Program-made: the position numbers and the translations under genes | The notes under the pieces: generated by a model | Database searches by the model: none | What the model saw: the letters and a program-made list of their open reading frames with translations, nothing else | Told to the model about the DNA's origin: nothing | In this document: positions 34,305-44,541 of the stretch, piece by piece | How positions within the stretch are numbered: the stretch's first letter is position 1 | How the letters are laid out: every line of letters starts with the position of its first letter | Assembly (NCBI GenBank): GCA_004292755.1 | Contig: RDXE01000024.1 | Coordinates: forward strand, 178,071 to 242,070 | Length of the DNA: 64,000 nt | Reading direction: 5' to 3' | Origin: Alphaproteobacteria bacterium | Lineage (GTDB): Bacteria > Pseudomonadota > Alphaproteobacteria > Elsterales > Elsteraceae

Positions 34305-34333
34305 AAGGGCGGCCCATGACTGGCCGCCCTTTT
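34305..34333 (+). terminator. Intrinsic terminator or attenuator between rpsB and tsf
   Basis: Bases 34305-34314 pair perfectly with 34322-34331 (10 bp, eight of them G-C) around a seven-base loop, ending in TTTT at 34330-34333. TTGACA follows at 34332-34337 and could be the -35 of a separate tsf promoter, although the -10 match is poor. This would let S2 and EF-Ts be made in different amounts, as in E. coli. Confidence 0.75.
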
Positions 34334-34417
34334 GACATGAATTCCACATAGGCCTCATCGGCGGGCACGCCCAAGCGCGCGACCTGTGCCGGTGCGCCGA
34401 GGCAAGAGGATGTTTCC

Positions 34418-35350
34418 ATGGCTGAGATCACTGCTGCCCTGGTGAAGGAACTGCGCGAGAAGTCTGGCGCAGGCATGATGGACTGCAAGAAGGCGCTCAA
34501 CGAAACGGCGGGCGATCTGGAAGCGGCGATCGACTGGCTGCGCAAAAAGGGCTTGGCGGCCGCGGCCAAGAAGGCCGGTCGCGTTGCAGCCGAAGGGTTG
34601 GTTGGTGTTGCCGTCGACGGCACCCGCGGTGCCGTGGTTGAGATCAACGCCGAAACCGATTTCGTTGCGCGCAACGAGCAGTTCCAGGCGTTCGTCGCCA
34701 AGGCGGCCACCCTGGCGCTGGACGCTGGCGGCAGCATCGACGCCTTGAAGGCGGCCGCGTTCGGCGATGGCAAGTCGGTTGAAGAAACCCTAACTGCCCT
34801 GATCGCCACCATCGGCGAAAACATGAGCGCACGGCGCACGGCCCAGCTCTCGGTCACCAATGGCGTTGTGGCGGGCTACATCCACAATCAGCTGGTGCCG
34901 GGCCTTGGCAAGATCGGTGTGTTGGTGGCGCTGGAATCGACCGGCGATGCTGACAAGCTGACTGCTGCTGCCAAGCAGATCGCAATGCATGTGGCGGCCG
35001 CGAATCCGATTGCCCTGACCGTCGACACCGTGGACACGGCCGTGGTGGACCGCGAGCGCGCCGTGCTGCGCGAGCAGGCCGCCGCCTCGGGCAAGCCAGC
35101 CGAGATCATCGAAAAGATGCTCGAAGGCCGTCTGCGCAAGTTCTACGAGGAAGTGGTGCTGCTGGAGCAGGTGTTCGTTGTCGACGGCGAAACCCGCATC
35201 AAGGACGTGGTTGCCAAGCTGGGCAAAGAGATCGGCGCCCCCGTTGCACTGACCGGCTTCATCCGCTACGCCCTTGGCGAAGGCATTGAGAAGCAGGCGA
35301 CCGACTTCGCAGCCGAGGTGGCTGCGCAGGCGGGTCTGAAGAAAGACTAA
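34418..35350 (+). CDS. tsf: Elongation factor Ts
   Basis: 310 residues. [37 protein letters not shown] is the UBA-like N-terminal signature, followed by [16 protein letters not shown] and [20 protein letters not shown]. It exchanges GDP for GTP on EF-Tu. GAGGATG sits just before the ATG. The next gene is frr rather than pyrH, which is unusual. Confidence 0.97.
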   Translation: MAEITAALVKELREKSGAGMMDCKKALNETAGDLEAAIDWLRKKGLAAAAKKAGRVAAEGLVGVAVDGTRGAVVEINAETDFVARNEQFQAFVAKAATLALDAGGSIDALKAAAFGDGKSVEETLTALIATIGENMSARRTAQLSVTNGVVAGYIHNQLVPGLGKIGVLVALESTGDADKLTAAAKQIAMHVAAANPIALTVDTVDTAVVDRERAVLREQAAASGKPAEIIEKMLEGRLRKFYEEVVLLEQVFVVDGETRIKDVVAKLGKEIGAPVALTGFIRYALGEGIEKQATDFAAEVAAQAGLKKD

Positions 35351-35358
35351 GCGGGACG

Positions 35359-35383
35359 GGGAGGGGTGGCGACCACCCCTCCC
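35359..35383 (+). other. GC-rich stem-loop in the tsf-frr gap
   Basis: Bases 35359-35369 pair with 35373-35383 (11 bp, three-base loop). There is no T-run, so it is not a classical terminator. It fills most of the 75-base gap in which pyrH is normally found. Confidence 0.5.
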
Positions 35384-35425
35384 GCCGACCGACTGACACT
35401 TGCCCTGACAGAGGGGAGGGGATCT

Positions 35426-35992
35426 GTGGCCCAGGCACCAAAGCCAGACGTTGCAGACATCAAGCGGCGCATGGATGCCGCGTTGGATGCGTTCAAGAAA
35501 GAGTTGGCCGGTCTCCGCACCGGTCGTGCCTCCGCCAGCATGCTCGACCCCGTGACGGTCGAGGTGTATGGCGCGCGCATGCCGCTGAATCAGGTTGCCT
35601 CGGTCTCGGTGCCAGAGCCACGCCTGATCACGGTGACCGTGTGGGACAAGGCCAACGTCAAAGCGACGGAAAAGGCGATCCGCGAGGCTGGGCTTGGTCT
35701 CAACCCCGCAGCCGATGGCACCACCATCCGCGTGCCGCTGCCGGAGTTGAACCAGGAGCGGCGCAAGGAACTGTCCAAAGTTGCCCACAAGTATGCCGAA
35801 CAGGCGCGTATCGCAGTGCGCAACATTCGACGTGATGGCATGGAGGCCTGCAAGAAGGCCGAAAAAGACAAGACCATCACCGAAGATGAACACAAAAAGA
35901 TTGGTGAGCAGATTCAAACCGCGACCGACGATCATGTGAAAAAGATCGACGACGCGTTAGCGCAAAAAGACAAGGAAATCATGCAGGTCTGA
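35426..35992 (+). CDS. frr: Ribosome recycling factor
   Basis: 188 residues from GTG 35426, preceded by GAGGGGAGGGGA; an upstream in-frame ATG at 35366 lies in the hairpin and adds foreign sequence. [52 protein letters not shown] is the RRF core, with [24 protein letters not shown] later. It splits post-termination ribosomes with EF-G. uppS begins one base after the stop. Confidence 0.96.
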   Translation: MAQAPKPDVADIKRRMDAALDAFKKELAGLRTGRASASMLDPVTVEVYGARMPLNQVASVSVPEPRLITVTVWDKANVKATEKAIREAGLGLNPAADGTTIRVPLPELNQERRKELSKVAHKYAEQARIAVRNIRRDGMEACKKAEKDKTITEDEHKKIGEQIQTATDDHVKKIDDALAQKDKEIMQV

Positions 35993-35993
35993 T

Positions 35994-36734
35994 ATGGAGG
36001 CCGATCTCCCCTCAGCCAGGCTTGATGCCGCCGTGCTTCCTCGGCACGTTGCCATCATCATGGATGGCAACGGTCGCTGGGCACGCCAGCGCGGCCAGCC
36101 CCGCGTGTTTGGCCATCGCCGGGGTGCGGAGGCAGTGCGCCGCGCCGTCACAGCAGCTGCGGAGATCGGCATCGGCTATCTGACGTTGTTCGCCTTCTCC
36201 TCGGAAAACTGGCGTCGGCCGGCGGAAGAAGTGGGCGAACTGATGGGGTTGCTGCGCGTCTACCTGCGCAAGGAGATCGCAGAGCTGCATCGCAACGATG
36301 TGCGCCTGCGAGTGATCGGCAACCGTCAGAAACTACCCGCCGACGTGGTCTCGCTGATCGACGGCGCGGAGGCGCAGACCAAGGACAATACCGGGCTGAC
36401 CTTCACCATAGCCTTGTCTTACGGTGCGCACGAAGAAATCACCGAGGCTGCCCGCGCCCTGGCGCTTGAGGTGGCTGCTGGGCGGTTATCTGCCGATGCG
36501 ATCACCCCAGAGATGCTGGCTGGCAAGTTGTTCACGGCGTATATGCCGGACCCCGACTTGATCATCCGAACCTCGGGAGAGCAGCGTCTATCCAACTTCA
36601 TGTTGTGGCAGGCTGCTTATGCCGAGTTCTTGTTCCTGGACATTCATTGGCCGGATTTCGACCGCTCTCACCTAGAACACGCGGTTGGCGAATTCCAACG
36701 GCGCGACCGACGCTATGGCGCCGTCGCAGGCTGA
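35994..36734 (+). CDS. uppS: Undecaprenyl diphosphate synthase (cis-prenyltransferase)
   Basis: 246 residues. HVAIIMDGNGRWA holds the catalytic D24, FGHRRGAEAVRR the substrate-binding arginines, FAFSSENWRRP, and near the C-terminus LIIRTSGEQRLSNFMLWQ and AYAEFLFLDIHWPDF. It makes the C55 lipid carrier for peptidoglycan. It starts one base after frr and overlaps cdsA by 20 bases. Confidence 0.96.
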   Translation: MEADLPSARLDAAVLPRHVAIIMDGNGRWARQRGQPRVFGHRRGAEAVRRAVTAAAEIGIGYLTLFAFSSENWRRPAEEVGELMGLLRVYLRKEIAELHRNDVRLRVIGNRQKLPADVVSLIDGAEAQTKDNTGLTFTIALSYGAHEEITEAARALALEVAAGRLSADAITPEMLAGKLFTAYMPDPDLIIRTSGEQRLSNFMLWQAAYAEFLFLDIHWPDFDRSHLEHAVGEFQRRDRRYGAVAG

Positions 36735-37575
36735 GGCGGTCGCTCCGGCCCCGGTCAAACGCGGTGCAAATCTGCGCCTGCGAGTGCTGTCGTCCATCGT
36801 GCTGGCACCGCTGGTGCTCGGGGCGATCTACGCGGGCAGTCCGTGGTTTGAAGCGATGGTTACCCTCGCCTCCGGCCTGCTGGCGCGGGAATGGGGGCGG
36901 ATTGCGGATGGCGGTCGGCTCGGGCGCGCCTCTGGTGCGCTCGTCGCGGCTGTGATGGGGGTGGTGACGCTGGTGGGTGTCGGTGGCCCACCCTCTGCGG
37001 CGATCCTGTTGGCCGTGATGCTTACACCGCTATTGTTCTGGTGGGCAAAGCAGGCTGCGGGGTGTCAGGCACCGGGGTGGCATTCGGCTGGGCTGCTTGC
37101 CGTCGCTCTACCGTGCCTTGCCATGGATTGGTTGCGCGCCCATCCCGACCATGGTGCCGACACGATCTTCTGGATTGTGGGTGTGGTTTGGGCAACCGAT
37201 ACCGGTGCGTACATATTCGGGCGGTTGATTGGCGGGCCGAAGCTTGCCCCGCGCATCTCCCCCAACAAAACCTGGGCGGGCTTGTTGGGCGGGGCGCTGG
37301 CCGCTGGCTTGGTGGGTTTGGTGGCAGGCATGGTGCTGCAAGCACCATCGCTGGCAGTGGTCGCTCTGGTGTCAGCGGGGTTGGCAGTGGTGGCGCAGAT
37401 GGGTGACCTTGGCGAATCCTATTTGAAGCGCCACTTCGGGGTGAAGGATTCCGGACGCTTGATCCCGGGCCATGGCGGCTTGCTGGATCGCATGGACGGG
37501 CTGCTGTCGGTCACCCCGACGGTGGCAGTGTTGATGTGGGCAACTGGGGGCCATCTGCCGCTGTGGGGGGCATAG
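36715..37575 (+). CDS. cdsA: Phosphatidate cytidylyltransferase
   Basis: 286 residues from ATG 36715 (a TTG at 36685 would lengthen the overlap with uppS to 50 bases). Seven or eight hydrophobic helices. The C-terminal signature SPNKTWAGLLGG, MGDLGESYLKRHFGVKDSGRLIPGHGGLLDRMDGLL is complete. It makes CDP-diacylglycerol from phosphatidate, the product of PlsC. dxr starts two bases after it. Confidence 0.95.
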   Translation: MAPSQAEAVAPAPVKRGANLRLRVLSSIVLAPLVLGAIYAGSPWFEAMVTLASGLLAREWGRIADGGRLGRASGALVAAVMGVVTLVGVGGPPSAAILLAVMLTPLLFWWAKQAAGCQAPGWHSAGLLAVALPCLAMDWLRAHPDHGADTIFWIVGVVWATDTGAYIFGRLIGGPKLAPRISPNKTWAGLLGGALAAGLVGLVAGMVLQAPSLAVVALVSAGLAVVAQMGDLGESYLKRHFGVKDSGRLIPGHGGLLDRMDGLLSVTPTVAVLMWATGGHLPLWGA

Positions 37576-37576
37576 T

Positions 37577-38740
37577 ATGCGCAGCGTCTCCATTCTGGGG
37601 GCCACAGGATCGGTCGGGGCAAGCACACTCGATTTGATCGAGCGCGCGCCGGACCGGTTTCGCGTGGTCGCCGTCACAGCCCATCACTCGGTCGAGCGGC
37701 TGGCGGACATTGCCAAACGCACGCGGGCGGACGTGGCAGCCATTGCCGACCCGGCCGCACTGCCAGCCTTGCGCGTGGCCCTGGCAGGCACGCACGTGCG
37801 GTGCCTCGCCGGGCCAGAGGGCGTGGAGGAAGCAGCTGCCGTGCCCAGCGATCTGGTGATGGCGGCCATCGTGGGCGTTGCTGGTCTTGCCCCCACCTTG
37901 ACCGCGATCCGGCGTGGCGCAACGGTCGCCTTCGCGTCAAAGGAATGCTTGGTGGCAGCTGGCGATTTGATGATGGCGGAGGTTGCCCGTCATGGCGCCA
38001 CGCTGCTGCCAGTTGACAGTGAGCACAACGCCATCTTCCAGGTGCTGGAGGCCCACAACCGCAGCGCCATTGAGGCATTGATCCTGACGGCATCAGGTGG
38101 GCCATTTCGCACCTGGACGGTGGAGCAGATGGCTGTGGCGACACCCGCGGACGCCATTCGCCATCCCGTGTGGTCGATGGGCGCCAAAATCTCCGTCGAT
38201 AGCGCCACCTTGATGAACAAGGGGCTGGAGGTGATTGAGGCGGCCCACTTGTTCCAGATGCCGGAGCCGCAGGTGCGGGTGTTGGTGCATCCGCAGTCGG
38301 TTGTGCATTCGATGGTCGCCTATACCGATGGCTCCGTGCTGGCGCAGCTTGGCACGCCCGACATGCGCATCCCCATTGCCCACGCACTGGCCTATCCTGA
38401 CCGCATGCCAACACCGGCCGAGCGACTGTCGCTGGAGCGCATGGCCACGCTCACCTTCGAGCCGCCCGATGAGCAGCGCTTTCCTGCCCTGCGGCTCGCC
38501 CGGCAGGCGCTGATTGCCGGTGGTACCATGCCAGCGATCCTGAACGCCGCGAACGAAGTGGCGGTAGCCGCGTTCCTGGCTGGGCGGATTGGCTTTCTTG
38601 ACATCGCAGCGCTGGTCGCTGAGACGATGGCCCAGGTTTCGCCACATCCACCCGTCGATCTAGCGGCAGTAGCGGCAGTTGATGACGCCGCACGGCGGGC
38701 GGCAGAACACTTGATACAGTGCCGGGGAGCGGCGGTCTAA
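37577..38740 (+). CDS. dxr: 1-deoxy-D-xylulose 5-phosphate reductoisomerase
   Basis: 387 residues. NADPH loop LGATGSVG (7-14), metal-binding LLPVDSEHNAIFQ, the SGGPFRTW flexible loop and HPVWSMGAKISVDSATLMNKGLEVIEA. Second step of the MEP isoprenoid pathway, feeding UppS two genes upstream. Full length and without oddities. Confidence 0.96.
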   Translation: MRSVSILGATGSVGASTLDLIERAPDRFRVVAVTAHHSVERLADIAKRTRADVAAIADPAALPALRVALAGTHVRCLAGPEGVEEAAAVPSDLVMAAIVGVAGLAPTLTAIRRGATVAFASKECLVAAGDLMMAEVARHGATLLPVDSEHNAIFQVLEAHNRSAIEALILTASGGPFRTWTVEQMAVATPADAIRHPVWSMGAKISVDSATLMNKGLEVIEAAHLFQMPEPQVRVLVHPQSVVHSMVAYTDGSVLAQLGTPDMRIPIAHALAYPDRMPTPAERLSLERMATLTFEPPDEQRFPALRLARQALIAGGTMPAILNAANEVAVAAFLAGRIGFLDIAALVAETMAQVSPHPPVDLAAVAAVDDAARRAAEHLIQCRGAAV

Positions 38741-38758
38741 CGGGGCTAGAGGCGCGCA

Positions 38759-39901
38759 ATGGAAATCATGGCTTGGATTGCCAACAATATCCCGATGTTC
38801 CTGCTGGTTTTGACCGTGCTGGTGTTTGTGCACGAGCTTGGTCACTATTTGGTGGCGCGCTGGGCCGGGGTGAAGGTGGAGGCATTTTCCATTGGCTTCG
38901 GGCCGGAGTTGTTTGGCTGGAACGACCGTCATGGCACCCGCTGGCGCATTTCCGCCCTGCCGCTGGGTGGCTACGTCAAGATGTACGGCGATGCTGACCC
39001 AGCCGGTGCCACGCAAACCGAGGCTGTGGCTGCCAACGCCCTGACGCCGGAGCAGCGGGCGGTTAGCTTTCACCACAAGAGCGTCGGCCGCCGCGCTGCT
39101 ATTGTGGCCGCTGGGCCGGCTGCCAACTTCCTGTTCGCGATTGTGGTTCTGACTGGCCTCTACGCTCTGGTCGGCCAGCCCTACACCACACCAACGGTCA
39201 ACACCGTGCGCCCTGGCAGTGCCGCTGAAGCCGCGGGCCTTCAGCCGGGCGATATCGTTCAAGCGATTGATGGCACGCGCATCCACCGGTTTGAGGAGAT
39301 GCAGCGCATCATCTCGCTGCGCCCTGGTGAACGCCTGACCTTGAGTGTGGAGCGTGGGGGCCAGACCTTGAACGTGCCGGTGACCGTCGGCGTTGATGAG
39401 CTGACGGACCGGCGCGGCAATGTCCAGCGCATCGGTCGCCTGGGTGTCACCTCCACGCAAACGGCTGTGTTGCGCCACGACCCAGTGACAGCCACGTGGC
39501 AGGCGATGCGGGAAACCTGGTCGGTCACGGTCGGCACCATGGTTGGACTGGGACAGATGATCGCAGGCACACGATCCACCGATGAGATTGGTGGCGTGCT
39601 GCGCATCGCTGATATGTCGGGTCAGGTCAGTCGCGATGGTGCAGCGCAGGTTGTGTGGTTTTTGGCCCTGTTGTCGATCAACCTGGGTTTGATCAACCTG
39701 TTTCCGATTCCAGTGCTGGACGGCGGGCATTTGATGTTCTACGCCGCTGAGGCAATCCGTGGTAAGCCCCTGGGGCGCAGGGTGCAGGAGTGGGGCGCGA
39801 TGGCTGGCTTGGCCGCCGTGCTGACGTTGTTTGTGTTTGCGACCTGGAACGACCTCGTGCATCTGCGCGTGGTTGCCTTCTTCCAGTCGTTGATCAGTTG
39901 A
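38759..39901 (+). CDS. rseP: Site-2 intramembrane protease RseP
   Basis: 380 residues. Zinc motif HELGH (H25, E26, H29) in the first membrane helix, the MRE-beta-like loop (ALPLGGYVKMYGD), one PDZ domain (~125-205; GSAAEAAGLQPGDIVQAIDG), and the second active-site motif LFPIPVLDGGH with D321. It cuts anti-sigma factors and leftover signal peptides inside the membrane. Only one PDZ domain is seen while E. coli RseP has two. It sits directly upstream of bamA, as is normal. Confidence 0.95.
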   Translation: MEIMAWIANNIPMFLLVLTVLVFVHELGHYLVARWAGVKVEAFSIGFGPELFGWNDRHGTRWRISALPLGGYVKMYGDADPAGATQTEAVAANALTPEQRAVSFHHKSVGRRAAIVAAGPAANFLFAIVVLTGLYALVGQPYTTPTVNTVRPGSAAEAAGLQPGDIVQAIDGTRIHRFEEMQRIISLRPGERLTLSVERGGQTLNVPVTVGVDELTDRRGNVQRIGRLGVTSTQTAVLRHDPVTATWQAMRETWSVTVGTMVGLGQMIAGTRSTDEIGGVLRIADMSGQVSRDGAAQVVWFLALLSINLGLINLFPIPVLDGGHLMFYAAEAIRGKPLGRRVQEWGAMAGLAAVLTLFVFATWNDLVHLRVVAFFQSLIS

Positions 39902-39964
39902 CCTCGTGCCAAGGTTTGGCCCATCAGTGCGGCCGCGGCGCGACGAGGGAGTGTTGAGGACGCA

Positions 39965-42376
39965 ATGGGTGCAGTGACGAACCTGTCTGGCCGCGCGTTG
40001 CTTGGCGTCTGCGTCTTCGCGCTTGGCTTGATCGCACCCGTGATTGCGGCTGCGCAGTCTCCGCGCGTGCCTCCGCCGCCGCCAGCGCGGGCAGGCGATC
40101 AGGGACCGGTGCAATCGGTCGCCGTGCCGCGGGCTCCCGCGCCAGAGACGCAGCCAGCCCGCGCGCCAGTGGCTCCGGGGCAGGAAATCCGTGCGATCCG
40201 CGTGGATGGCACCCTGCGCATCGATCCTGAGACGGTGTTGAGCTATCTGGCCGTGCGCGTTGGCGAGGGGTTTGACGGCGCCACCGTTGACCAGTCCCTC
40301 AAGGCACTGTTCGCCACGGGCTTGTTTGCGGACGTCGTGATGGCACGCGACGGCTCCACGCTGGTGGTCCGCGTGGTGGAAAACCCGATCATCAATCGCG
40401 TGGCGTTCGAAGGGAATCGTCGCATCGAAGATGATGTGCTGTCACGCGAAACCCAATTGAAGCCGCGCTCAGTCTATACCCGCACCCGCGTGCAAGGCGA
40501 TGTCCGCCGGATTTTGGAGATTTACCGCCGCTCCGGTCGGTTTGCCGCCCAGGTTGAGCCAAAGCTGATCCAGTTGCCGCAGAACCGGGTAGATATCGTC
40601 TATGAGATCACTGAGGGGCCGCGCACGGGTATTGGCCGCATCAACTTCCTTGGCAACAAACAGTTCTCGGACCGGCGCCTGCGTGAAGTGATCCAGACGA
40701 CGGAGAGTGCTTGGTACAAGTTCCTGGCGACCAATGACGCCTATGATCCCGACCGTTTGGCGTTTGATCGCGAGCAGCTCCGCCGCCACTACTTGCGCAA
40801 CGGCTATGTCGATTTCCGGGTCCAGTCTGCGATTGCCGAACTCAATCCAGAACGCGATGCCTTCCTGCTGTCCTTCACAGTGGAGGAGGGCGAGCGCTAC
40901 CGGGTTGGTGCGGTGGATCTGCGTTCTTCCATTCGCGAGATTGATCCAACAACACTGAAAGCCCTGATCCAGACCCGAGAGGGTGATTGGTACAGCAGCG
41001 ATCTGATGGAAGCGACAATCCGCTCAATCAGCCAAGCTCTGGGCAATCTTGGGTACGCATTCGTTGAAGTCGAGCCTGTGGTCGACCGCAACCGCGAGAA
41101 CCGAACCATCGGTCTGACCTACGAAATCCGGGAAGGCCCGAAGGTATTTGTGGAGCGGATCGAGATCACCGGCAATGTCCGCACCTTGGATAAGGTTGTG
41201 CGGCGTGAGATGCGCTTGTCCGAAGGCGACGCGTTCAACACAGCGCGGTTGCGTCGCTCTGAGCAACAGCTGCGTAATCTCCAGTTCTTCTCAAAGGTTG
41301 AGGTCCAAACCCAACCTGGCTCGCAGCCAGACCGCACCGTGATCAATGTGCAGGTGGAAGAAACCGGCACTGGCGAAGTGACTTTCGGCGCTGGCTTCTC
41401 CACCTCCGACGGTCCATTGGGAACAGTGGGTGTGCGTGAGCGCAATCTCCTCGGCCGTGGTCAGGAGTTGTCGGTGTCGGCGTTGATCTCTGGTAACCGC
41501 AACCAGTTCGACATCAGCTTCACGGAACCCTATTTCTTGGATCGCAACGTCGCGGCCGGTATTGATCTGTTCCGGATCGAGCGGGATTTGCGTGACCAAA
41601 GCTCCTACGATTATCGCACGACGGGGTTCCGCCCGCGTTTGGGCTACCAGATCACTGATCGGTGGCGGCAGGCATTGTCCTACACACTGCGGCAAGACGA
41701 AGTCACCAATATCCAAAGTGGCGCCTCCCGCTTTGTTCGCGAGAGTGCTGGAACCCGTGTGACCTCGGCGATCGGGACGGACTTTACCTATGATGCGCTG
41801 GATTCCCGCATCGACCCGACCGATGGCTACTTGTTCAGTGTCGGTGGCGATGTCGCTGGCCTCGGTGGTGACGCGCGCTACCTGCGCCTGCGCAGCCGGG
41901 CGGCGTGGTACTATCCCGTGGCAGAGGATTATGTGTTCTCCGTCCGAACGGATATTGGCTTTATCCGTTCGCTCAGCGGCGGGTCCGTTGCCCTCAACGA
42001 TCGGTATTTTGTCGGTGGCGATCAGTTCCGCGGCTTTCGCAGCGGCGGCGCTGGTGCCCGTGACCGCGCAACCAGAGACGCACTGGGCAACGAGTCCTTT
42101 ATCCTAGGAACACTGGAGCAGACCGTGCCGGTGCCGCTGTTGCCACGTGACTTTGGCATCACTGGGCGCTTCTTCGCCGAGGGCGGCTTGACCTATGGCT
42201 TGAGCGACAGCGACCCGCTTGTGCTTCAGAGCGATTCCTTTCGCGCCTCGATTGGGTTTGGTTTGTCCTGGCGCTCTCCGTTCGGGCTGCTCCGGCTCGA
42301 CTTCCCGGTCCCAGTGCTGAAGGAATCCTTCGACCGCACTGAGAACTTCCGCATCGGTTTCGGAACTAGGTTCTAA
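39965..42376 (+). CDS. bamA: Outer membrane protein assembly factor BamA
   Basis: 803 residues. Signal peptide (about 1-30, cleavage near AAA-QS), a Pro-rich segment (~33-72), five POTRA domains (~73-450; each with a beta-alpha-alpha-beta-beta pattern such as IRAIRVDGTLRIDPETVLSYL and NRVAFEGNRRIEDDVL) and a 16-strand barrel with the conserved VGGDQFRGF loop and a C-terminal FGTRF. It folds and inserts outer-membrane proteins. The Pro-rich spacer between the signal peptide and POTRA1 is a little unusual. Confidence 0.96.
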   Translation: MGAVTNLSGRALLGVCVFALGLIAPVIAAAQSPRVPPPPPARAGDQGPVQSVAVPRAPAPETQPARAPVAPGQEIRAIRVDGTLRIDPETVLSYLAVRVGEGFDGATVDQSLKALFATGLFADVVMARDGSTLVVRVVENPIINRVAFEGNRRIEDDVLSRETQLKPRSVYTRTRVQGDVRRILEIYRRSGRFAAQVEPKLIQLPQNRVDIVYEITEGPRTGIGRINFLGNKQFSDRRLREVIQTTESAWYKFLATNDAYDPDRLAFDREQLRRHYLRNGYVDFRVQSAIAELNPERDAFLLSFTVEEGERYRVGAVDLRSSIREIDPTTLKALIQTREGDWYSSDLMEATIRSISQALGNLGYAFVEVEPVVDRNRENRTIGLTYEIREGPKVFVERIEITGNVRTLDKVVRREMRLSEGDAFNTARLRRSEQQLRNLQFFSKVEVQTQPGSQPDRTVINVQVEETGTGEVTFGAGFSTSDGPLGTVGVRERNLLGRGQELSVSALISGNRNQFDISFTEPYFLDRNVAAGIDLFRIERDLRDQSSYDYRTTGFRPRLGYQITDRWRQALSYTLRQDEVTNIQSGASRFVRESAGTRVTSAIGTDFTYDALDSRIDPTDGYLFSVGGDVAGLGGDARYLRLRSRAAWYYPVAEDYVFSVRTDIGFIRSLSGGSVALNDRYFVGGDQFRGFRSGGAGARDRATRDALGNESFILGTLEQTVPVPLLPRDFGITGRFFAEGGLTYGLSDSDPLVLQSDSFRASIGFGLSWRSPFGLLRLDFPVPVLKESFDRTENFRIGFGTRF

Positions 42377-42380
42377 TCCT

Positions 42381-43028
42381 ATGAACATGCGCATCTCTCT
42401 GCTCGCGGCGATGGCCGTGGCGGTTCTTGCTTCGGCCACGCCGGTTGAGGCGCAACAGCAGCAACGGCCGCCCGCGCCAGCGCAGACCCAGCAGCAGCAG
42501 CAGCTGCCGCCCTTACCGCCGGCGCAGCCGCCAGGGCCGCTGGCTCCTGCGTTCATCGGTGTGGTGAGCATGCTGCAAGTCCAGCAGCACTCCTCGGCAT
42601 TCCGGGGTGTGCAGACGCAGTTGGAAGCCTTTGCGCGCACCATGCAGACGGAGCTGACCAACCGCGAAGGCCAGTTGCGCACCCAGGAGCAGGAGTTGCA
42701 GCGCCTGCAGCAATCGCTGCCCGCCCCGCAATTCGCGGAGCGTGTGCGCGCGTTCGAGCAGCAGGTGGCAGCGTTCCAGCGCAACGCTGCAGCGCGGCGC
42801 AATCAGATCGAAGAGGCTGGCGCCAATGCCCGGCGTCAGATCGACACCGCGCTGGCGGCCATCCTGCAGGAGATCGCGACTGCTCGCAGCTTGAACCTGG
42901 TTCTCAACCGGGAGAGTGCACTGTTGAGCGCCAACGATCTGGACATCACCTCAGAAGTGGTGGAGCGCCTCAATCAGCGCCTTGCTCGTGTCAACGTCAC
43001 GCTGCCAGCCTTGCGGACGGGCAACTGA
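42381..43028 (+). CDS. skp: OmpH/Skp-family periplasmic chaperone
   Basis: 215 residues. Signal peptide 1-24 (VEA-QQQ). A Gln/Pro-rich low-complexity stretch (25-55) precedes the Skp domain: [16 protein letters not shown], then long helices (~75-165) rich in Gln/Arg/Glu that form the jellyfish arms, and [29 protein letters not shown]. Skp carries unfolded outer-membrane proteins to BamA. The N-terminal low-complexity piece is not part of E. coli Skp. Confidence 0.9.
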   Translation: MNMRISLLAAMAVAVLASATPVEAQQQQRPPAPAQTQQQQQLPPLPPAQPPGPLAPAFIGVVSMLQVQQHSSAFRGVQTQLEAFARTMQTELTNREGQLRTQEQELQRLQQSLPAPQFAERVRAFEQQVAAFQRNAAARRNQIEEAGANARRQIDTALAAILQEIATARSLNLVLNRESALLSANDLDITSEVVERLNQRLARVNVTLPALRTGN

Positions 43029-43030
43029 CC

Positions 43031-44041
43031 ATGGCTGACCCCAGGTTTTTTCCTGGTGCTGGTGCCTTCGCCCTGGGGGACCTAGCGGCAGCAGTGGATG
43101 GCACGCTGCCAGACCCCACCAGCGCCAGCCTGCGCATCAGCGATGTTGCGCCGTTGGAGCGCGCGGGCCCGTCTGACCTGAGCTATGTGGAAGACCGCAA
43201 ATGGGCCGCGGCCCTCGCGGACAGCCGGTGTGGCGCGGTGCTGGTCCCCGCGGCACTGGCGAACACTGTGCCCGCCACGGCTGCTGCTGTCCTTGTGGCG
43301 CATCCGCAGCGCGCCTTCATCCGCATCGCGCGGCTGTTGCATCCGGACCCGGCACCGCGGGGCGTGCATCCAACCGCAGTGATCGATCCGACAGCCATCT
43401 TGGCGCCGGATGTTGAAGTTGGCGCCGGTGCAGTGATCGAAGCCGGTGTGGAGATTGGGTCAGGCAGCCGGATCGGAGCGCTTTGTCTGATCGGGCCGGG
43501 CGTGGTGATTGGTCAGAGTGCGCGCATCGCCAGCCACTGCACCATCACCCATGCGGTGATCGGCCATCGCGTGACGGTGAAGCCGGGCGCGCGCATCGGT
43601 CAGGCCGGGTTTGGATTTGCCGTCACGGACGCTGGATTTGAGCGGATTCCCCAACTGGGTCTGGTGCGCATCGGCGACGATGTGGAAATCGGCGCCAACA
43701 CAACGATTGATCGCGGTGCCCTCGGCGACACGGTGATCGGCGTCGGCACCATGATCGATAACATGGTGCAGGTGGCACACAATGTCCGCATCGGCCATCA
43801 CGCTGTGCTGGTCGCGCAGGTGGGCATCTCCGGATCGTGTGAGATCGGCGATCAGGTGATGCTGGGTGGTCAAGCGGGCTTGAGCGGCCATCTGAAAGTG
43901 GGTAAGGGTGCGCGCGTGGCAGCTCAGGCGGGCGTCATGCGCGATGTGCCGTCGGGCCAAGCAGTCGGCGGGGCACCGGCCGTGCCAATGCGCCAATGGC
44001 ATCGCCAGACCGTCGCCCTTCGCAAACTGTCCGAGTCGTGA
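43031..44041 (+). CDS. lpxD: UDP-3-O-(3-hydroxyacyl)glucosamine N-acyltransferase
   Basis: 336 residues. An N-terminal uridine-binding domain (~1-100; [22 protein letters not shown]) is followed by a left-handed beta-helix of hexapeptide repeats ([23 protein letters not shown]) with the catalytic [14 protein letters not shown] histidine. Third step of lipid A synthesis. Starts two bases after skp. Confidence 0.95.
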   Translation: MADPRFFPGAGAFALGDLAAAVDGTLPDPTSASLRISDVAPLERAGPSDLSYVEDRKWAAALADSRCGAVLVPAALANTVPATAAAVLVAHPQRAFIRIARLLHPDPAPRGVHPTAVIDPTAILAPDVEVGAGAVIEAGVEIGSGSRIGALCLIGPGVVIGQSARIASHCTITHAVIGHRVTVKPGARIGQAGFGFAVTDAGFERIPQLGLVRIGDDVEIGANTTIDRGALGDTVIGVGTMIDNMVQVAHNVRIGHHAVLVAQVGISGSCEIGDQVMLGGQAGLSGHLKVGKGARVAAQAGVMRDVPSGQAVGGAPAVPMRQWHRQTVALRKLSES

Positions 44042-44052
44042 GGTCACCCCCG

Positions 44053-44541
44053 ATGGAGCAGGAGACGACCGTCGCCGTGGAGGCAACCACTGCACCCGAG
44101 AGCGTGGAGATCGATGTCAACCGGGTGATGGAGATGATTCCCCATCGCTACCCGTTCTTGATGATCGATAAGGTGGTGGATGTGGTGGCGGACAAAACCG
44201 CCATCGGCATCAAGAACGTGACGATCAACGAACCCTTCTTCCAGGGCCACTTCCCCAAGCGCCCGGTGATGCCGGGGGTGCTGATCATTGAGGCAATGGC
44301 GCAAACCGCTGGGGTGCTCGTGGTTTACACGCTTGGCCCCTCCTCAGAAGGCAAGCTGGTTTACTTCATGTCGGTGGAAGAGGCGAAGTTTCGCCGTCCT
44401 GTCGTGCCGGGCGATACCGTTGAACTGCATGTCCGCAAGGAACGGCAACGGGGCTCGGTCTGGAAATTTTCCGCAGACGCTATCGTGCGTGGTACCAAAG
44501 TCGCCGAAGCCTCCTACACCGCGATGATCATCGACGAATGA
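44053..44541 (+). CDS. fabZ: 3-hydroxyacyl-[ACP] dehydratase FabZ
   Basis: 162 residues from ATG 44053. [11 protein letters not shown] opens the hot-dog fold; catalytic H66 and E80 lie in [20 protein letters not shown], 14 apart as in E. coli. The reading frame is open upstream into lpxD but the extra part is not family-like. It dehydrates 3-hydroxyacyl-ACP and so competes with LpxD/LpxA for the same substrate. Overlaps lpxA by four bases. Confidence 0.95.
   Translation: MEQETTVAVEATTAPESVEIDVNRVMEMIPHRYPFLMIDKVVDVVADKTAIGIKNVTINEPFFQGHFPKRPVMPGVLIIEAMAQTAGVLVVYTLGPSSEGKLVYFMSVEEAKFRRPVVPGDTVELHVRKERQRGSVWKFSADAIVRGTKVAEASYTAMIIDE

Noticed and set aside
34790..35935. 381-codon frame antisense to tsf and frr
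   Set aside because: Composition of a GC-rich shadow; both sense genes are certain.
38660..40114. 484-codon frame antisense to rseP
   Set aside because: No recognisable protein features; rseP is complete on the other strand.
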